Source of the DNA: Phytophthora colocasiae
Lineage: Eukaryota > Oomycota > Peronosporomycetes > Peronosporales > Peronosporaceae
Direction: 5' to 3'
DNA: 64,000 nt
Assembly (NCBI GenBank): GCA_018806915.1
Contig: JAGKQI010000045.1
Span: forward strand, 1,605,629 to 1,669,628
A program made the translations under genes and the position numbers. Numbering within the stretch: the stretch's first letter is position 1; each line of letters opens with the position of its first letter. The notes under the pieces are model-generated. The model saw only the letters and a list, made by a program, of their open reading frames with translations, was not told the origin of the DNA and ran no database searches. Positions 10,023 to 20,640 of the stretch are shown here, piece after piece.

Positions 10023-10490
10023 TGCAAAACTCACTGGCTACAACACTGCCAATAGTCCCCTTTCATATGTCCATCAATCTTTTTTTTTTACGTCCAATAG
10101 ATCTTGATAGGGTTAGGTGGATCGGGAATGCTTACATAAAAGGTTTGAGAAATGGACAAAATTGCATAAACACCAGTAGATTTGGCGGCTACATGTAGCA
10201 CGACAATTTGCTCGACCAGCACCTTACGAGAGACGGACGCGTTGAAAGGGCTGAATCTCACACTATCCGTGTATTGTGTGGCCACACCAAGAAAAGCAGC
10301 ACGCCTCCCCCCAGTTTAGCTACCGAACAGACAGCCGCAGGTTGACCGCACCCTGGACGATCTGCTAGCCACCCCCGCCAAGCGCGCCAAGGAGAAGGTG
10401 CTGCTCGTCGCTGCCACGAGTGTTGGCGGTTGTGCCCGTCCTGACTGGCGACACATAGACGAGTCTGTGCTGGCCGCCCACACCAAGCGC
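10023..10490 (+). other. Upstream flank and an open frame cut by an LTR element
   Basis: This is the 5' flank of the PHD-TAZ gene. From 10320 to 10490 the plus strand is open for 57 codons with protein-like composition (Ala, Lys and Leu rich), preceded by TTTAG that could be a 3' splice site. The frame runs exactly into the target duplication of the LTR element. With one duplication copy removed, it continues in frame at 15392-15478 beyond the element. I do not recognise the product. It may be the exon of an interrupted gene or an older repeat. Confidence 0.35.
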
Positions 10491-10991
10491 TGTCGCGACC
10501 CCCTTTCGGTGGGTCACTAAGGATCGGGTACCCGCGGGCTGTTTGAAGAGTACGGACCCGGACGGGGTGCACGAAGACTAGACTAGTAGTAGAAGAGTAG
10601 ACGAGAGTGTAAAATGCAAAAGTTCTTGTTCTGGCTTGTTGTTCAGCAGGTAAATTCGAGACTGACTAGATTCACGCGAGGTCTTGACCAGCACTTGTAG
10701 GGGTGACACACCTCCAACTTGGATGACTTAGAGACCGAGAGGCGACCTCCGTCCTCAGCGCGAAGAGCACGCAAGAGGTACTTGGAAGTAGTTCACGTTC
10801 TATGTCCGTCGTCCAAGAGGGAGTACCTCCGGATAGAGTAGACATCGGACAGTACACTAGACCCACCAGCTACTTCAGTGTCCAGACAACTCACAACTCG
10901 CAGCACCGTGGTGAACTCGAAGTCGACAATGTCGACGGACAAGAAGCACACCCGAAGCTGGTTCACACGTAGAATTCCCGGGTACGGGACA
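10491..10991 (-). repeat. 3' LTR of the gag-only element (501 bp)
   Basis: Direct repeat of 14887-15387, bounded by TG and CA. On the minus strand it is preceded at 10992-11003 by a purine-leaning stretch (TCGGGGAGTA), a plausible polypurine tract for plus-strand priming. No mismatch to the other LTR was seen. Confidence 0.85.
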
Positions 10992-12473
10992 TACTCCCCG
11001 ACCAAAACGTTGAACGTCCTCGTTCAACTCGGTAGGGCTTGTTGGCCAGGCGACACTGGCGACGTAGAGTTCACCGCAGTAAAAGATACCGCTGAGGTAC
11101 TTGAAGCATTCGAAACGCACAGATAGTAGATCAGGTAGGAAGTAGCAGAGTATCGGACAGGATAGATCAAAGCAGGGTGAATATTCCGCACGGCCGGACT
11201 GAACAATTCACAGTCAAGAGGTCTCCACAGTCTGGATCACTTCACACTTCAACCTCGAACTCGCAATTAGAAGGAGTAGTCGATGTCGCTCGAACAGGAT
11301 AGAGTACTTCCCTTGAAAAACAGGTAGTCACTTTGAGTAGTAGTAGTGGCCCAGAATCCTTGTCAAAGAGAACCATCTGGTATTGTCAGGACACGGCTTC
11401 CATAAGCCTCAGCGAGTCGTCGAAGAGATTCCCTCTAACTATCCAGCAGTACGTTCGCACAGTTCTTGAAGTCACTTCACCAAGCAGTCTCACAACACTC
11501 GGTCACTTATCCAGGTAGATGTTTCAAGCTCAAAACAGTCACTCATCACGAAGTAGTTAGAAGTAGCTCGGCCAGCCACTCATCACGAAGTAGATGTTCT
11601 ACAACCACTCATCTCGAAGTCACATGAGCAAGAGCGTATCAAAGCCGCTCCACCAAGTGGGCCCATCGGACACAACCTCTGCTCACTTCAACTTGAGTTC
11701 CACTCAGTAGTTCGACTTCACTCTCAGCGCCAGTGTTTCGCTTCAAGTCCAGGTAGCAGCAAGTAGCCAGGGATCACTTCGAATCCAAGGCCCAAGTAAT
11801 TCGGTCACTATTCTCGTCCAAAACGCATGGCTGCAAGTAGACCAGTCATATCCTGGAGTCGACAAAGAGTAGGTAGTTCAGGCAGCAAGTAACCCAGGCA
11901 ACAAGTACTCCAGACAGCTAGTACTTCAGGCAACTAGTACTCCGGGCTACTAGTGCTTCCGTCACTTGTGGAGTCGAACGCCAGCAACTTTGGTCCGTGC
12001 TCACGTCAGAGTCGAAATATAGTAAGTAGTTCATTCCGCAAGTACTTCACTTCAGCCAGTGTTCACGTCAGAGTCGAAAGGTAGCAAGTAGTTCATTCCG
12101 CAAGTACTTCACTTCAGCCAGTGTTCACCTCGAAGTAGATCAGCATCAACGCGGGTAGAGTTGATCAGCAGTACGTCCTTCAGTCAGCGGATGGAGGGGC
12201 CGATCACCAGCTGCTACTTCGCGCAGTGGCGAAGTCAATCACCAGCAGGTACTTCGGGTATGTGGTACTCCCCGAACACGACCAAACCATCACTTCGAGA
12301 ACTCCATGATAAAATTGCAGCCTCCCCGACCAAGACTTGACTCACTCCAACTAACAGTCGAGATCGATCAACACGCCACCCCGCGACTTCATCCACTTGA
12401 CATTTCACTCAGCCTTGCTGGTAGTCACTGTGGGCTCACTTCATGAGTCATCGACTATCTTGTCGAGTCCAGT
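10992..12473 (-). other. Non-coding 3' half of the gag-only element
   Basis: About 1.5 kb with no ORF of note on either strand. It is rich in short degenerate CACTTC, AAGTAG and CAAGTA words that also occur inside the gag ORF's acidic tail region. This suggests it may be decayed coding or repeat-expanded sequence. No pol motif was found. Confidence 0.6.
12001..12124. repeat. Tandem duplication, 62 bp unit, two copies
   Basis: The unit begins TCACGTCAGAGTCGAAA and repeats at 12001-12062 and 12063-12124 with a few substitutions in the middle. It lies inside the non-coding part of the gag-only element. Immediately to the left (about 11880-11960) are shorter degenerate repeats of CAGGCA/ACAAGTACT type. 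Confidence 0.75.
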
Positions 12474-14510
12474 CTACTTCGCAGTCACAGCTGCAACCAG
12501 GATGACTAGTCCCCCTGGATCGAATACTCTAGTCTGCACACTGTCCACTCCAGTTGTGTCCACTTCCCAACTAGTCACAATCGTCTCAGTCCCTCTGGTA
12601 GTAATCGGCTCACTCCGTCCGTCATGTGCGTCTGTCTGGGTTGCGTCCGGGAACTCTCCGTAAGTATTCGATGTAGCTGTTGACTCCCCACCAGTCCCGT
12701 CGGTGGTAGTCCATTCAACTCTGTCTTTATATGGTATTTCTTCGGGTCGGTCAGAGGACACCGAGTCCTCAATAATTTTCGAGTCTACTCCACTTCCGTC
12801 AGAAGTAGATGATTCACTTGTTACTTCCCGTTGCTCTTCTCCAAGAGCGTCTTGGGCAATCACTTCTTTGCCCGGCACAGTCACTTCGTCTTTGTTCGAC
12901 TCTTCAGACTTGGCAGTCACACTCTCATACTCGTAGTCACTCCTCTTTCGAGGCACGACGACCCGCTGGTCATCGCGCTCCCATCCTCTGCTAGGACAGT
13001 CCGTCGTCCTAAGTTCTTGATATGCAGGTTCAGTAGTAGTAGTAGTTGTTGTTTTCGCAGCACGGGTCTTGTCACAAAAGTTCCGTTGAGTTCTACGAAT
13101 GAGGTGTTTCACGCCGTTTGATACCGTCTCGGACCTCGCTCCTGGCTCCATCATCAGACCACTCGCGTAAGTGTTCATCCAGCACGCACTTACTTCTTCA
13201 CACAGTTTTCGCTCTTCAGTTGCAGACATGTTCACTCCAGTTGTTGTCAGTTCTCTCTTCGTAAGTCGTCCATCTAATTCAGTCTCACTCACTCCAGTTT
13301 TCATCAGTCCACCTTTTACAAGAGCAGCTCCAGTCACATCGACTCCGCCAAGATACACTTCAGGTAGTGAACTCCTCGAGGTACTTCCACAGACACCTCC
13401 ACTTTGAAACAGTAGATGAGTGACTTCCTTGTCGTCCACTTCATCTTCATCTAGTTGCTCATCAGCTACTTCTTCGAGTAGGTAGTCCAGTTCGCCATAA
13501 GTAGACGCTCCAGTAGCGACTTCAGTACTGTTCGACCTCCCACTTTTTTTGTTGAGGTTACTCGTCAGGACTACTTCGTCAGCTCTACCGGCTTCGGGTA
13601 TATCACAGGTCACTTCAGCTGAGTTACTCTTACGGGTTTCATCAGGAGTAGCTCGGACACCAGTCACTTCGGGTAGTTCTTCTCCAGGTGCATCAGGTAC
13701 ATGAATTCGCTCACTCGGCACAAACACAGGACACTCCTTCAGGATTTGTCCAGGATTCTCGGAAACACTCACGCTCTCCTTGAACTCATCCAAAACGCTC
13801 TTCTCGACGGGGACTCTCTCGTCAGTGGGGATCACAGTCACTGTCACTTGCTCACCGGTGCACTTCTGTTCATTTCTCCCTAGATTCACCGTAGCTCCAA
13901 ACTTCGACTTAGCCACTCGGTCGTTGAGAACTACTCTCGTTGGGCAGTCGACGGCAGCGTGGCCAGCGACTTCACACAGGAAACACGTTCGACTCAAGAC
14001 TGGTAACTGCATCACACCTTCACTCGGAAACACTTGGTACAGGGACTGTGACAGGTGACTCGGTGGGAAGTCATCAACTCCAAGTACTCCAAGACCAGAG
14101 TGAACTGAGTAGTCTTCAAGAACTTGGACTAGTTCGTAACTGGTTACTTGTTGCAACTCGAACTCAACTTGATGAACTGGACGAACTTGTCTGTTTCCGA
14201 AGTCAAACACGGGTGCACTAGAGGCAGAGTAAACTGTCCAGTTCTGGTAGGATGGAATGGCTCTCGGGAAAGGCGACTGATCACTTCGAAACTGGTTCTT
14301 CAAGTAGCACTGTGGCAGGGTTTGGAGTGCTTGGGAGTACTCGAACTGGTATTGATGAGAATCCGACGGTTGAGATGAGATGACTTGCGGTAGCACTCCG
14401 TAAGATAGCATGGTCAGTCCACTCAAATTGGACCCCTCACTCGTTGAACTCCCTGAGTCACTCTCGCGCGTAACTCGGAAATCACTCTCATCACTAGTTG
14501 TGAGTTGCAT
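12474..14510 (-). CDS. Gag-like zinc-knuckle protein of the LTR element
   Basis: 678 codons from an ATG at 14510, uninterrupted. The N-terminal 170 residues are Ser/Gln/Tyr rich. Residues 176-189 are a CCHC zinc knuckle with C176, C179, H184 and C189 (CX2CX4HX4C), as in retroviral and retrotransposon nucleocapsids that bind RNA. The remaining roughly 480 residues are very rich in Ser, Thr, Glu and Val and look disordered. They contain related blocks (DAPGEELPEVT and DALGEEQREVT), so the tail has grown partly by duplication. The protein should package the element's RNA in cytoplasmic particles. No protease or polymerase domain follows it. Its only support as Gag is the knuckle and its position behind the 5' LTR. 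Confidence 0.75.
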   Translation of the reverse strand: MQLTTSDESDFRVTRESDSGSSTSEGSNLSGLTMLSYGVLPQVISSQPSDSHQYQFEYSQALQTLPQCYLKNQFRSDQSPFPRAIPSYQNWTVYSASSAPVFDFGNRQVRPVHQVEFELQQVTSYELVQVLEDYSVHSGLGVLGVDDFPPSHLSQSLYQVFPSEGVMQLPVLSRTCFLCEVAGHAAVDCPTRVVLNDRVAKSKFGATVNLGRNEQKCTGEQVTVTVIPTDERVPVEKSVLDEFKESVSVSENPGQILKECPVFVPSERIHVPDAPGEELPEVTGVRATPDETRKSNSAEVTCDIPEAGRADEVVLTSNLNKKSGRSNSTEVATGASTYGELDYLLEEVADEQLDEDEVDDKEVTHLLFQSGGVCGSTSRSSLPEVYLGGVDVTGAALVKGGLMKTGVSETELDGRLTKRELTTTGVNMSATEERKLCEEVSACWMNTYASGLMMEPGARSETVSNGVKHLIRRTQRNFCDKTRAAKTTTTTTTEPAYQELRTTDCPSRGWERDDQRVVVPRKRSDYEYESVTAKSEESNKDEVTVPGKEVIAQDALGEEQREVTSESSTSDGSGVDSKIIEDSVSSDRPEEIPYKDRVEWTTTDGTGGESTATSNTYGEFPDATQTDAHDGRSEPITTRGTETIVTSWEVDTTGVDSVQTRVFDPGGLVILVAAVTAK

Positions 14511-14886
14511 CTTGGTTTCTTTCTGTCAGGACTATTTCTTCTAACACTCCCGCCCAGGTAATCAACTTCTTGTTACCGAACACACACAACTGGTTGGTAC
14601 TGCAAAGTAACTCGTCTACTTGAGTAGATCTTCACAGGTAGTTCACTTCGGACCACTTCCACACACAAGTAGACGCTTTCCGAATCGGACTTGTTCCCGA
14701 CCTCAAGTGTAGTCGCCGAGCACCTCCCTAGTTGACCCCTGTCGAACTAGCAGCGACGCGACCCCCCACTTCTCGCAAGTAAAAGCAGCTCGTTCTCCGG
14801 ATGCACTTATCCGTATGTGTAGTCTTCGTCAGTGAGCACCGTGCGACTCCTACTCCGGCGGACGAGTACCCTGCTTCTCCACCACT

Positions 14887-15387
14887 TGTCGCGACCCCCT
14901 TTCGGTGGGTCACTAAGGATCGGGTACCCGCGGGCTGTTTGAAGAGTACGGACCCGGACGGGGTGCACGAAGACTAGACTAGTAGTAGAAGAGTAGACGA
15001 GAGTGTAAAATGCAAAAGTTCTTGTTCTGGCTTGTTGTTCAGCAGGTAAATTCGAGACTGACTAGATTCACGCGAGGTCTTGACCAGCACTTGTAGGGGT
15101 GACACACCTCCAACTTGGATGACTTAGAGACCGAGAGGCGACCTCCGTCCTCAGCGCGAAGAGCACGCAAGAGGTACTTGGAAGTAGTTCACGTTCTATG
15201 TCCGTCGTCCAAGAGGGAGTACCTCCGGATAGAGTAGACATCGGACAGTACACTAGACCCACCAGCTACTTCAGTGTCCAGACAACTCACAACTCGCAGC
15301 ACCGTGGTGAACTCGAAGTCGACAATGTCGACGGACAAGAAGCACACCCGAAGCTGGTTCACACGTAGAATTCCCGGGTACGGGACA
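14887..15387 (-). repeat. 5' LTR of the gag-only element (501 bp)
   Basis: Direct repeat of 10491-10991. On the minus strand the LTR end is followed after three bases by TGGTGGAGAAGCAGG, which starts with the TGG expected of a primer binding site; the matching tRNA was not identified. The right flank GCGC repeats the left flank. Confidence 0.85.
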
Positions 15388-15602
15388 GCGCACCGTGGGG
15401 AAGAGGCTGAACTGGAAGACGAACAGATTGCTAGTGCTAAGGGGGGGGGGGGGCAGTAAGACCGCTACTACACACTAAAGGGTGATGTCCAAGGTTGCGA
15501 TGCAGGTGCAGCAACACACGGTTTGTTTGGCGAGGTAAGCGAGAGTAGCAAACAGCGATACGTATTTAACTACTACTACTACTAAAAAGCAACTAACATT
15601 TT
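15388..15602. other. Right flank of the gag-only element
   Basis: It continues the open frame interrupted by the element (15392-15478) and includes a run of 13 G at 15441-15453 and a short TAC microsatellite near 15570-15585. No other feature is seen. Confidence 0.5.
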
Positions 15603-17408
15603 CTACTCTGTTGATAGTGCTTGGCCGTTGAGAGAAGGGCGACCAGAAGATTGAGCGTTCATGGACACCCGGGCACGTTTATTCGGTCCACGGTAAACAA
15701 GAGTATTTTGTCCAGATGTGTCCATGCTGCCAACAGATCCCAACGCAAACAGCAGATGCACGCAACATCCAGACTTGTAGAAGGCGTTGCACGGGCAAGT
15801 TCGCGCCTCAATATCGACTTCCCAGCCCGAATCCAGCACGTCCAGGGTCTCCATGCGTGCCGTCTCGGCACCTAGCCGAGCTGAAACAGGCAGATCTTCG
15901 TGGTATCGCTTAGTAAGCACGTTGTAGATCCTCGTGCTTGGCAATGCAACGACGCGGATGACTTCGTGCCTCGTATCTGTTGATGTAGCGCCCAAGAGGA
16001 ACTCAATGCTTGTTTTAGCTGGTTTGTATTCTAGGAGCAACCCAGCACGTGAGAGCGCTTTAGTACGGCGCACCAAGCGATCATCAAACGCAGGGGCCGT
16101 CAGGAATGGCTCAGCAGCCACGCTCTTGGCGCTGCACAGGGTTAACAGCCTGTCCACCAGGGAACCCATCTTAAGTTTCCGCCGGAGTGTGACATCTCGT
16201 TTAATAGACGCATTAAAAGTCTCACACGGATTGTTTGTAGCCGCAAATCCACTTGGTGTGTGGAAACACTGCCATCGCCACGTCTTCGGGTGCAGCCATA
16301 CCTTTTTGAAGTAGGCAGCGAATTGGCACATCTGCTCCGATAGCCCTATTTTTCTTGCACTTGTTGCAGGCGCTGGTGAAATGCAGCTTCGCCGCGGGAG
16401 AAGTGCAGCTCGTGAACATGCCGAAGAATAGTAGCAGCCGTGTTTGAGTCTAGAGCTCTGGTCTTTTCGTACACTTTCTTAGCAACATGGAAGTAGCACA
16501 TCAGGACTTGAAACAAGCCATCACCGCGGTCGAAGACCTCTTGGAGTGCATTCCACTGGGCTCCATCTGCGTCGCCCATTGCCCACTTCACACGAAGCTG
16601 TCTCCCCGTCACCGTAGCATAAGTTCGCGCAAGCAGTGCGAGAACTTCCGTGTAATGGGGCTGCTGCTGCTGCGAGACGATGAATATCGCCAACAAATGA
16701 AACCGACGCGCTCTGTCAGTGATACCAACCACAATAACCGGGTAGCCAACTTGGGTAAGCTTGTAGGTAGCGTCTAGATGTAGCACGAACGAGCTGGGAT
16801 CACGATCGGCCTGAAGCAGCAGTTTTTTCGTGCTGATGCCCAGCACAAATGGGTCAGCATCACTGCCATTTCCTACCACCGGCATGCCTGCACCATCTGT
16901 ACGCCACGCGAACGTGAATGCCGCCGTTTCCTCCTCTTGGCCTGTAAATCCTGATTCTCGTGCTGCTTTTCGGACGGTCGCCATTAAGTCGCTGCCACCG
17001 AGGTGCTTGGAAACGTAATGGTGGACGAACCGCTGAACCACAGACAGGGCTCTCGCTGAGGCGGAAGCGCTGGAGGAGAGACTGCCAAATTCTGGCTGGG
17101 CGCAAACCTTGCCTAGCCCAGTCACGAACCATGACCTTCATCTCAGGTGTAAGCCAGGGCCGCGTGGGGGCACGCACTGGCGTCACATGAGAATTGAGTT
17201 CGTCAATGCTGACGACGTCCACCAGCTGACACCAGCGAACGCGTCCTCGCCACGGACAGCGTAATGCAGGTGATGCCGCTGTACATGCGGCGCAGTTACA
17301 GTGCAACCGCTGCGTGCGCATCGCGTGGGGAGATGCATCGCTGCAAATGGAGCACTGCCCAAGGTCACTTTTGGTAACAGCAAACCTTTTAAAAGTCTCA
17401 AGTAGCAT
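15603..17408 (-). pseudogene. Mutator-like (MULE) transposase, two frameshifts
   Basis: Read from an ATG at 17408, three overlapping frames make one transposase. The N-terminal part has a Cys/His-rich finger. The middle (about 16900-16350) has the MULE core with catalytic Asp in HLDATYK and Asp in MGDADG. The last part has the catalytic Glu in NNPCETFN, and near 15760-15710 a SWIM finger (CPC...CVH). The frame changes near 17055 and again at 16346, where a run of five A in the minus-strand reading appears one base short. Host-like FHY3/FAR1 proteins share this architecture, but the broken frame points to a dead transposon copy. Terminal inverted repeats were not found by eye. Confidence 0.8.
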
Positions 17409-20112
17409 GGTGCGTCGGCTTGCGTAAAGCGGGGGGCCTGGTTGATCCAAGCAAGGCGGCGCGGCATGTTGCGACGAGTGGCGGGGAGTGAATGGGTAAG
17501 GGGGCTTCAGCGGAGAGTTCGTTCGGAAGTGACGAAATATTGGTCGTCTGGAAATTTGGATGAATATGATTGGATGAAACCCACCAGAATCTCTCTAGCT
17601 ACTGGGCAAAAGTCCGTTTGAGTGCCGCTTTAGGATTTGAAGTGCTGCGAGCAAATGAATGGTTGTCGCGGGTCGTTTGCGGTGGCTATCGTAAAAAGAA
17701 AGTGTCAACAATGAGGTTTTCGGTGCTAATGAACTGTTTGAGTGCTCGTCGTATAGTTTTTCGTGGAAAGGTCACGTCGTCTGAGAAATGTTGCATGTTG
17801 CATCTGGTCGAAGATGGAACCTTGCTCGATTGGGTGACAGGGAGGTCGAAACGCCAGTTTACCCGAGTCTCGGGCCCGAGATGCGAGGCTCACCACTTCC
17901 AGTGGTAATGCTCGCCTGTACCATTTGAAGGAGAAGTTGGTGGCGGAGTGTTCACTTCGCAACTCGCGACGTTTGGCACAAGTGGATCAAAGGACACCTC
18001 CAGCGCCTCTTCCGGAAGAGGATCTTTCTTAAATCGGTGCGAAGTGCCCCCGAGTGGGCCTGATTTTTAGAGAAGGGACGTCCCAGTACGCCTAGTGAGG
18101 AAGCAGCGCCGCGCCTGTGCGATTGCCACAAAGATGTAATAACTACGCTGCAGCACATGAGACCCGGTGATCCGTACGTACATCCAAGACCCACACCAAT
18201 GCGTGGAGGGCCTGGCGACCCTCCACGATCTTGATCGTGTTACCAAGGCACAGAGGACCTAGTAATCCTCTAGTGGTCATGTTATCCTACCGAGGCGTGC
18301 GGAACCCTCACTCTGGTCACTGCGCACCCTCACGTTCAGTTCTAGCTCTGTGGTGGTCTAAGAACTTCTATCCCTTCGCTTTGTTGCGGCGACCGCTGAG
18401 GCGGTGTCGTTCGACGGCAGTGAACTGAGTGGAGATTGAGGATCAGCTGCGCTTATCTCCGTCTTCTTTTTGTGCCCTGCTTTGCTCTTGACTGAAATGG
18501 ATCAGTTCCGCCCTGCGACGTCTTCTCCAAGTTCAACAATAGAGCCGAGTTTTGTCAATATTGATAATAGGAAGGTGTGGTAACCTGTGCCGGCGTCCAG
18601 GACCTCTGCCCCGTCCCCTCGTGTCGTGAGTTAGCTGATAAGCAGCAACCGCCGTACCTGTTTTCCAGGTGCATAAGCTAACCCTCGACGCTCGTCCAGA
18701 AGGCCCGTGTGATAAAGCACATATCGTATTTTCGTACTTACTCGAGAAGTACATGGAGATTAGTATGGTGGACCGATGGCTGCTTCCAATCGCTTTGGAC
18801 GGCGCTAGTTCAGTGAGACCGCGCTTGATCCGGTGTTCTAGACCCATCATCACTGCGGATATGGGTGGATATATCTCGATCACGCTTCGAGTGTATACAC
18901 TGTTTACTCAGTCCAAGTCAAAGTGTGATCTGTTGATGATCAGCGTCGACAGATATTCTTGAGGTCGAAAGACTGTGATCCATGATGGAGAGGTACATGC
19001 GATGCCTCAGAAGTGAAGATCACCGAGGATTCAGTCGATTCGGCAGTCATGAGGGAGAGACCAACTAGGACTGCTGACAATCTTGGGTTTAAGTGTGATC
19101 GAAGGAGGCAGTCATGTTTAAGCTACAAGTGGTCGGTGGACTCCACGTCAGTGAAAACCATCAGCTCGGACTAAGTGTAATTGGCGAACGAGATGTGAAG
19201 ATCGACGAAGATTGACTGAGAGTGGTGAACGGCGGCCGATGATCTTACATTATGCCACCAAGGGCAAGGATTGATGGTCGCTAACTGTGGCACGGGTTCA
19301 GGAGTGGCAGCGGAGTGGTGATTAACAATGATCAAGTCATAACCATTAACGGAATCGAATTTGCTCTGAACCACTCAAGTGCCTTCACCACGCCTGGAAC
19401 CGATTGGCCCTACAATCGTGTGGAAGGTAAGGATACGAGAACTTGTATAGTGGTTAAAACTGGATAATATATTGTCCAGCTTTTCCCTATCTAGTGATCT
19501 ATCAATTAAGTGCAAACCTCGGATCGGAAGGAATTGGCTGCTTGGCTTGACGAACCCGTCGAATCTCACCCCGTCAAGAAGGAAGGGACTAGATCCCCGA
19601 TATTGGACTGATACAAGACCTGGATCAAGGACTAGGCACCCGGATCAATGCTCGAGAACTCGCCTACGGCCCGGATCAACTACCCCGAAGTAGAGTGAAG
19701 TATTTCCACGCTATATCATACCCCTGCATCACTCAAGACATACTTCTCACCCCACAAGACATCTTCAGAAGTCACCTGGAAGAGCGTAACCCGCCCAGGG
19801 GTTCCGAAAATACTATTTTTATTAAACACTTTTGTATTTTGGTTGAAAAATTATTTATTTTCGGCTTTGCTTTAAAATGCTAAAATATTTGTTTTGTTGC
19901 CTCTATCGCCAAAAACCCTATCGGCGAGTCCGGTCCACTTGCGGTCTGGTTTTGGTTCGGTTTAACCAGCTGAAGCTCAATCACTGGTCCACAGGTCGCG
20001 CTCGTTTGACTGGAGCACGTGAACTTCTTTATAAGACAGTAAGCCTCTCACATCTGGGCATTTTCACTCTGTTCAGCACACTCACAGTCCTCTGTCTACT
20101 CCACGTACCACG
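17409..20112. other. Gene-free 2.7 kb interval
   Basis: No ORF with recognisable protein character on either strand. Around 18195-18420 there is a cluster of short perfect stems (for example GGAGGG...CCCTCC and GAGGA...TCCTC). Around 19590-19690 the word CCGGATCAA or GGATCAA recurs several times. It may be decayed LTR sequence, but I cannot assign it. Confidence 0.5.
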
Positions 20113-20640
20113 ATGCCTGCCAAAAATCCGCGAAGTGTTCCAAAGCCGCGCCGAAAGGCCGCATCGTCGTGAAGCAGGTCTCGACCTTCTACTTTAACTG
20201 TGTGCTCGATGACAACGGTGAGCCTACTGCTCAGTTCGTGTGCCGCTGTGGAGTCCAGCGCCGTATGGAGACCAACACTGGCTACACCAATCTGCTTGGC
20301 ACGTCTTCATGTGGCACACGAATTTCGTCGCGGAGATGACTAGCGCCAGTGCCAATACTGGCGCATTGGTTGGGTTCATCGACGACAAGACCCACAAGAT
20401 CTTCTCCTGGATCGACATGGTGCTCTCCTGCAACCTGTCCTTCTCGTTCTGCGAGACGGAAGTGGCATCTAACTACATAAAGATCAGCAGCCTTTCGACG
20501 GACAGCCTGGTCAAGTACATGAGCCTACTGGTCCGTGAGGTTGAAACCGTGATCGGTAGTATCCTCCCAAAGTCGTTCGGTATCATTTTTCGACGGTTGG
20601 CATTCATCGCCAAGCGATGACCCCACTGCACCTTGAAAGC
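20113..20640 (+). pseudogene. BED-finger hAT transposase relic (N-terminal part)
   Basis: From an ATG at 20113 the reading continues over at least three frame changes (near 20125, 20297 and 20590). In order it shows a lysine-rich start, a BED-type zinc finger (CRCG ... HVFMWH), and a conserved stretch containing WIDMVLSCNL and FCETEVASNY. It ends with an FDGW motif at about 20585-20600, the region of the first catalytic Asp in hAT transposases. The remainder of the catalytic domain and the dimerisation domain are not visible downstream, so this is a truncated and broken copy. Family assignment rests on motif order, not on a search. Confidence 0.65.

Larger units (their letters stand above)
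10491..15387 (-). mobile_element. Gag-only LTR retrotransposon with identical LTRs
   Basis: Two direct repeats of 501 bp (10491-10991 and 14887-15387) begin TGTC and end GACA and look identical by eye. The flanks carry GCGC on both sides (AGCGC if the last LTR base is counted as shared), a target-site duplication. The only long internal ORF is a Gag-like protein on the minus strand, so the 5' LTR is the one at 14887-15387. The 1.5 kb between the gag stop and the 3' LTR, where pol belongs, holds no protease, reverse transcriptase or integrase. The structure is that of a non-autonomous element such as plant TR-GAG elements, which depend on Pol from elsewhere. Identical LTRs indicate recent insertion. 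Confidence 0.85.

Noticed and set aside
10672..10866. 64-codon ORF present twice (also 15068-15262)
   Set aside because: The two identical ORFs are simply in the two identical LTRs of one element; no protein character.
15441..15453. Run of 13 G as a functional G-tract
   Set aside because: A single homopolymer without further G-runs at quadruplex spacing; more likely slippage or an assembly feature.
15603..17408. Host FHY3/FAR1-like transcription factor
   Set aside because: The domain order would fit, but two frameshifts and the transposon-rich setting favour a dead MULE.
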